A stretch of DNA of 64,000 nt from Pseudomonas sp. Q11 (GTDB lineage Bacteria > Pseudomonadota > Gammaproteobacteria > Pseudomonadales > Pseudomonadaceae). The stretch's first letter is position 1; the number at the start of each line of letters is the position of its first letter. Location of the stretch: positions 1-64,000 of the forward strand of contig NZ_JAKNQY010000029.1 in NCBI RefSeq assembly GCF_024494355.1, in the 5' to 3' direction. The notes below the pieces were generated by a model. It saw only the letters and a program-made list of their open reading frames with translations. It was not told where the DNA came from and did not search any database. The position numbers and the translations under genes were made by a program. Shown here piece by piece: positions 62,126 through 64,000 of this stretch.

Positions 62126-62404
62126 TCAGTGGTAGTCCAGATAATCGACCAGTTCGATATCCGATCCGCTAAAACGGAAAATAATTCGCCAGTTTCCCGA
62201 AACACTCAGCGACCAGTATTCAACCAGCTCACCTCTGAGTGGATGCAGTCGCCACCCGGGGATATCCAAGTCGTCAGGCGACTGCGCCCGGTCCATGAAC
62301 TGGAGCATGCGAGCCAGGCGTTTTCCATGGTCAGCCCGGATTCCACGGGTCGAACCCGTTTCATAGAAGATCCTGAGGCCTTTGTGTCGGAAGGATTTAA
62401 TCAT
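62126..62404 (-). CDS. higB: HigB-type toxin (RelE/ParE superfamily mRNA interferase)
   Basis: The 92-residue protein has the HigB pattern MIKSFRHKGLRIFYETGS, with the basic core, LDIPGWRLHPLRGELVEYWS and NWRIIFRF...VDYLDYH. HigB cleaves mRNA on the ribosome. It starts at ATG 62404, immediately downstream of two palindromes. The GC-rich coding sequence resembles its neighbours, so there is no clear sign of very recent acquisition. Confidence 0.92.
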   Translation of the reverse strand: MIKSFRHKGLRIFYETGSTRGIRADHGKRLARMLQFMDRAQSPDDLDIPGWRLHPLRGELVEYWSLSVSGNWRIIFRFSGSDIELVDYLDYH

Positions 62405-62410
62405 GGAATA

Positions 62411-62435
62411 GAGTGTAAGGCGATGCATTACACTC
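62411..62435. promoter_or_regulatory. Inverted repeat 1 upstream of higB
   Basis: GAGTGTAA and TTACACTC are perfect 8-base arms around 9 bases, 7 bases upstream of the higB start codon. It is a candidate site for the HigA antitoxin, overlapping the probable promoter. Confidence 0.6.
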
Positions 62436-62436
62436 G

Positions 62437-62458
62437 GTGCGGTACATATATACCGCAC
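62437..62458. promoter_or_regulatory. Inverted repeat 2 upstream of higB
   Basis: GTGCGGTA and TACCGCAC are perfect 8-base arms around CATATA, immediately next to repeat 1 but with a different sequence. One of the two repeats is probably the HigA operator; the other may bind a second regulator. Confidence 0.6.
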
Positions 62459-62608
62459 ATGCCAGGCAAATCTGTGTGTCCTGCGATGGCCAGAGGTTTT
62501 TTCGGCGCGTCGAAATTGCCTTGAACGCTCACCCCGCCCCGAAGTCGTACCCCTTATGACGGCGGTTTGCGAAAACGCCGCGAGTGTACGACCAACCGTG
62601 AGGTGTTT

Positions 62609-63133
62609 ATGAGCGCGACCCTGTCCGACGCGACACAGGCGTCCTTCTCCCGCCATCCGATCCGCCTGACGCTCAATGGCCAGGCGCGCGAACTGCATGT
62701 GCTGCCCTGGACCACGCTGCTGGACCTGCTGCGAGAGCAACTGGATCTGGTGGGCAGCAAGAAAGGCTGCGACCACGGTCAATGTGGCGCCTGTACGGTG
62801 CTGCGCAACGGCAAGCGGATCAACGCCTGCCTGACCCTGGCGGTGATGTGCGATGGCGCTGAGCTGACCACCATCGAGGGGTTGGCCAACGGTGATCAGC
62901 TGCATCCCATGCAGCAGGCGTTCATCAAGCATGACGCCTTCCAGTGCGGTTACTGCACGCCTGGGCAGATCTGCTCCGCGGTGGGATTGGCCAATGAAGG
63001 CCGGGCACAAACTGGCGGGCAGATCAGCGAACTGATGAGCGGCAATCTCTGCCGGTGCGGCGCCTACAACAACATTCGTGACGCTATCGAAGAGGCATTG
63101 CCGCTCTGCCAGCAGCAGGGAGGTGATCAATGA
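62609..63133 (+). CDS. [2Fe-2S] subunit of an aldehyde/xanthine dehydrogenase (PaoA-like)
   Basis: This 174-residue subunit of a three-subunit molybdenum hydroxylase carries two iron-sulfur clusters. The plant-type cluster is bound by Cys54, Cys59, Cys62 and Cys74 (GCDHGQCGACTV), and the second by Cys113, Cys116, Cys148 and Cys150 (CGYCTPGQ, LCRCGAY). GAGG lies five bases before the ATG. No twin-arginine signal is evident, unlike E. coli PaoA. The stop overlaps the start of the FAD subunit (ATGA). Confidence 0.92.
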   Translation: MSATLSDATQASFSRHPIRLTLNGQARELHVLPWTTLLDLLREQLDLVGSKKGCDHGQCGACTVLRNGKRINACLTLAVMCDGAELTTIEGLANGDQLHPMQQAFIKHDAFQCGYCTPGQICSAVGLANEGRAQTGGQISELMSGNLCRCGAYNNIRDAIEEALPLCQQQGGDQ

Positions 63134-64000
63134 ACCCTTTCCAATACAGCAAGCCCGATACCGTGCAGGCTGCCGTCGACTTGTCGAGCCCGGTTTCACG
63201 CTTCATTGCCGGCGGGACCAACCTGCTGGACCTGATGAAAGAAAACCTCACCCGCCCCGAGCACCTGATCGACATTACCGGGCTGCCCCTGGCGGACCTC
63301 AGCGAAACCCCTGGCGGTGGGGTGATGATCGGCGCACTGGTGAGCAATGCCGATCTGGCCTGGCATCCCTGGATCCAGCGCCGCTATCCGCTGCTCTCTC
63401 AGGCCATCCTGGCGGGCGCCTCGCCGCAGTTGCGCAACATGGCCAGTACCGGCGGTAACCTCCTGCAACGCACCCGCTGTTATTACTTCTATGACGCCAA
63501 CGTGCCGTGCAACAAGCGACGGCCCGGCAGCGGTTGCCCGGCTCGGAGCGGCTTGAACCGTATGCACGCGATTTTCGGCGCCAGTGAGCAATGTGTCGCC
63601 ACGCACCCTTCCGACATGTGCGTGGCGCTGGCTGCCCTGGAGGCCGTGGTGCATATTATCGGTCGGGGCGGGGCACGGACCATCGAGTTCGCTGACTTTC
63701 ACCGCCTGCCCGGCGATGCTCCGGAGCGGGACAACCAACTGGCCGATGATGAACTGATCACCGCCATTGAGTTGCCTGCCGCCGGTTTCGCGGAACACAG
63801 TCATTACTTGAAAATTCGTGACCGGGCCTCCTACGCCTTTGCGCTGGTGTCGGTGGCGGCGGCGCTGGAGCTGGACGGACCGATGATCCGCCAGGCGCGC
63901 CTGGCCTTGGGTGGGGTTGCCCACAAACCTTGGCGCGACCGGGCCGTGGAGAGCTGGCTGACCGGCCAGACCGTCAGCCGCGAAACCTTCACCGCTGCTG
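63130..64000 (+). CDS. FAD-binding subunit of an aldehyde/xanthine dehydrogenase (PaoB-like), cut by the window end
   Basis: The first 290 codons are visible. The protein has the FAD-binding domain of molybdenum hydroxylases (FIAGGTNLLDLMKENLTRP, LRNMASTGGNLLQRTRC). An insert with four cysteines (Cys117, Cys127, Cys136 and Cys155: RCYYFYDANVPCNKRRPGSG then C, and SEQCVA) matches the extra [4Fe-4S] cluster of E. coli PaoB. The molybdopterin subunit is expected next, outside the window. Likely substrates are aldehydes. Confidence 0.92.
   Translation, partial: MNPFQYSKPDTVQAAVDLSSPVSRFIAGGTNLLDLMKENLTRPEHLIDITGLPLADLSETPGGGVMIGALVSNADLAWHPWIQRRYPLLSQAILAGASPQLRNMASTGGNLLQRTRCYYFYDANVPCNKRRPGSGCPARSGLNRMHAIFGASEQCVATHPSDMCVALAALEAVVHIIGRGGARTIEFADFHRLPGDAPERDNQLADDELITAIELPAAGFAEHSHYLKIRDRASYAFALVSVAAALELDGPMIRQARLALGGVAHKPWRDRAVESWLTGQTVSRETFTAA

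Overview
The window looks like chromosomal DNA of a Pseudomonas, most likely of the P. fluorescens group. I infer this from recC-recB-recD without ptrA, the yfiR-yfiN-yfiB (tpbB) operon, an OprD-family porin, mmsAB beside a LysR regulator, a two-domain QuiC1-type dehydroshikimate dehydratase, and many REP/REPIN elements of four sequence types between genes. Gene density is high, and GC content and codon use look uniform. I see no phage, insertion sequence, CRISPR array, tRNA or rRNA. The window starts just after an unseen gene (its terminator is at 5-42) and ends inside a molybdenum-hydroxylase operon.

Layout. 0.1-9.4 kb: recC, recB and recD overlap and encode the RecBCD nuclease/helicase. 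9.5-11.9 kb: the YfiBNR cyclic-di-GMP module. 11.9-15.4 kb: a LysR regulator divergent from mmsA-mmsB (valine/isobutyrate degradation). 15.6-21 kb: cupin, LysR, TSUP exporter, a divergent ygiN-like/mdaB quinone pair, LysR and Lrp regulators, then a non-coding stretch that ends in an intrinsic terminator and may encode a small RNA. 21-26.1 kb: a Pro/Gly-rich envelope protein, FieF-type cation exporter, small lipoprotein, HrpB helicase. 26.2-28.6 kb: a LacI regulator and an L-talarate/galactarate dehydratase separated by two palindromic operators with a terminator-like hairpin between them. 28.6-37.1 kb: housekeeping and poorly characterised genes (EEP hydrolase, YciC-like, DUF2076, NYN, DnaQ-like exonuclease, Lrp, EamA, RhlE-like helicase, flavoprotein).

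37.2-45.8 kb holds the most interesting locus. It reads: GntR regulator <-> NRAMP-like transporter, PxpA (LamB/YcsF), DUF1445 protein, PxpB-PxpC fusion, biotin carboxylase-BCCP fusion, then an OprD porin. The PxpBC fusion is related to the carboxyltransferase part of urea carboxylase. With the adjacent biotin carboxylase/BCCP it has the parts of a split urea-carboxylase-like enzyme beside a 5-oxoprolinase, suggesting ATP- and biotin-dependent use of a lactam or amide. The NRAMP-like protein lacks the metal-binding motifs and is probably the organic-substrate importer. The operon has a near-consensus sigma-54 promoter plus a sigma-70-like promoter overlaid by a palindrome, which points to nitrogen control.

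45.9-51.9 kb: acetyltransferase, TesB thioesterase, HAD phosphatase, a YpfJ-type peptidase with a secreted hydrolase, IclR and a DMT permease. 52.2-57.8 kb: a quinate/shikimate catabolic cluster (MFS importer, quiC, TetR, shikimate dehydrogenase, type II dehydroquinase). A 20-base motif is shared upstream of quiC/MFS and of aroQ. 58-64 kb: trmA with an AzgA-type purine permease, a small secreted protein, a DJ-1 family protein lacking the usual cysteine, a HigBA toxin-antitoxin pair with two palindromes, and the first two genes of a PaoABC-like aldehyde/xanthine dehydrogenase.

Start codons were chosen by ribosome-binding site, family length and overlaps. No database search was possible, so names rest on recognisable motifs and synteny.
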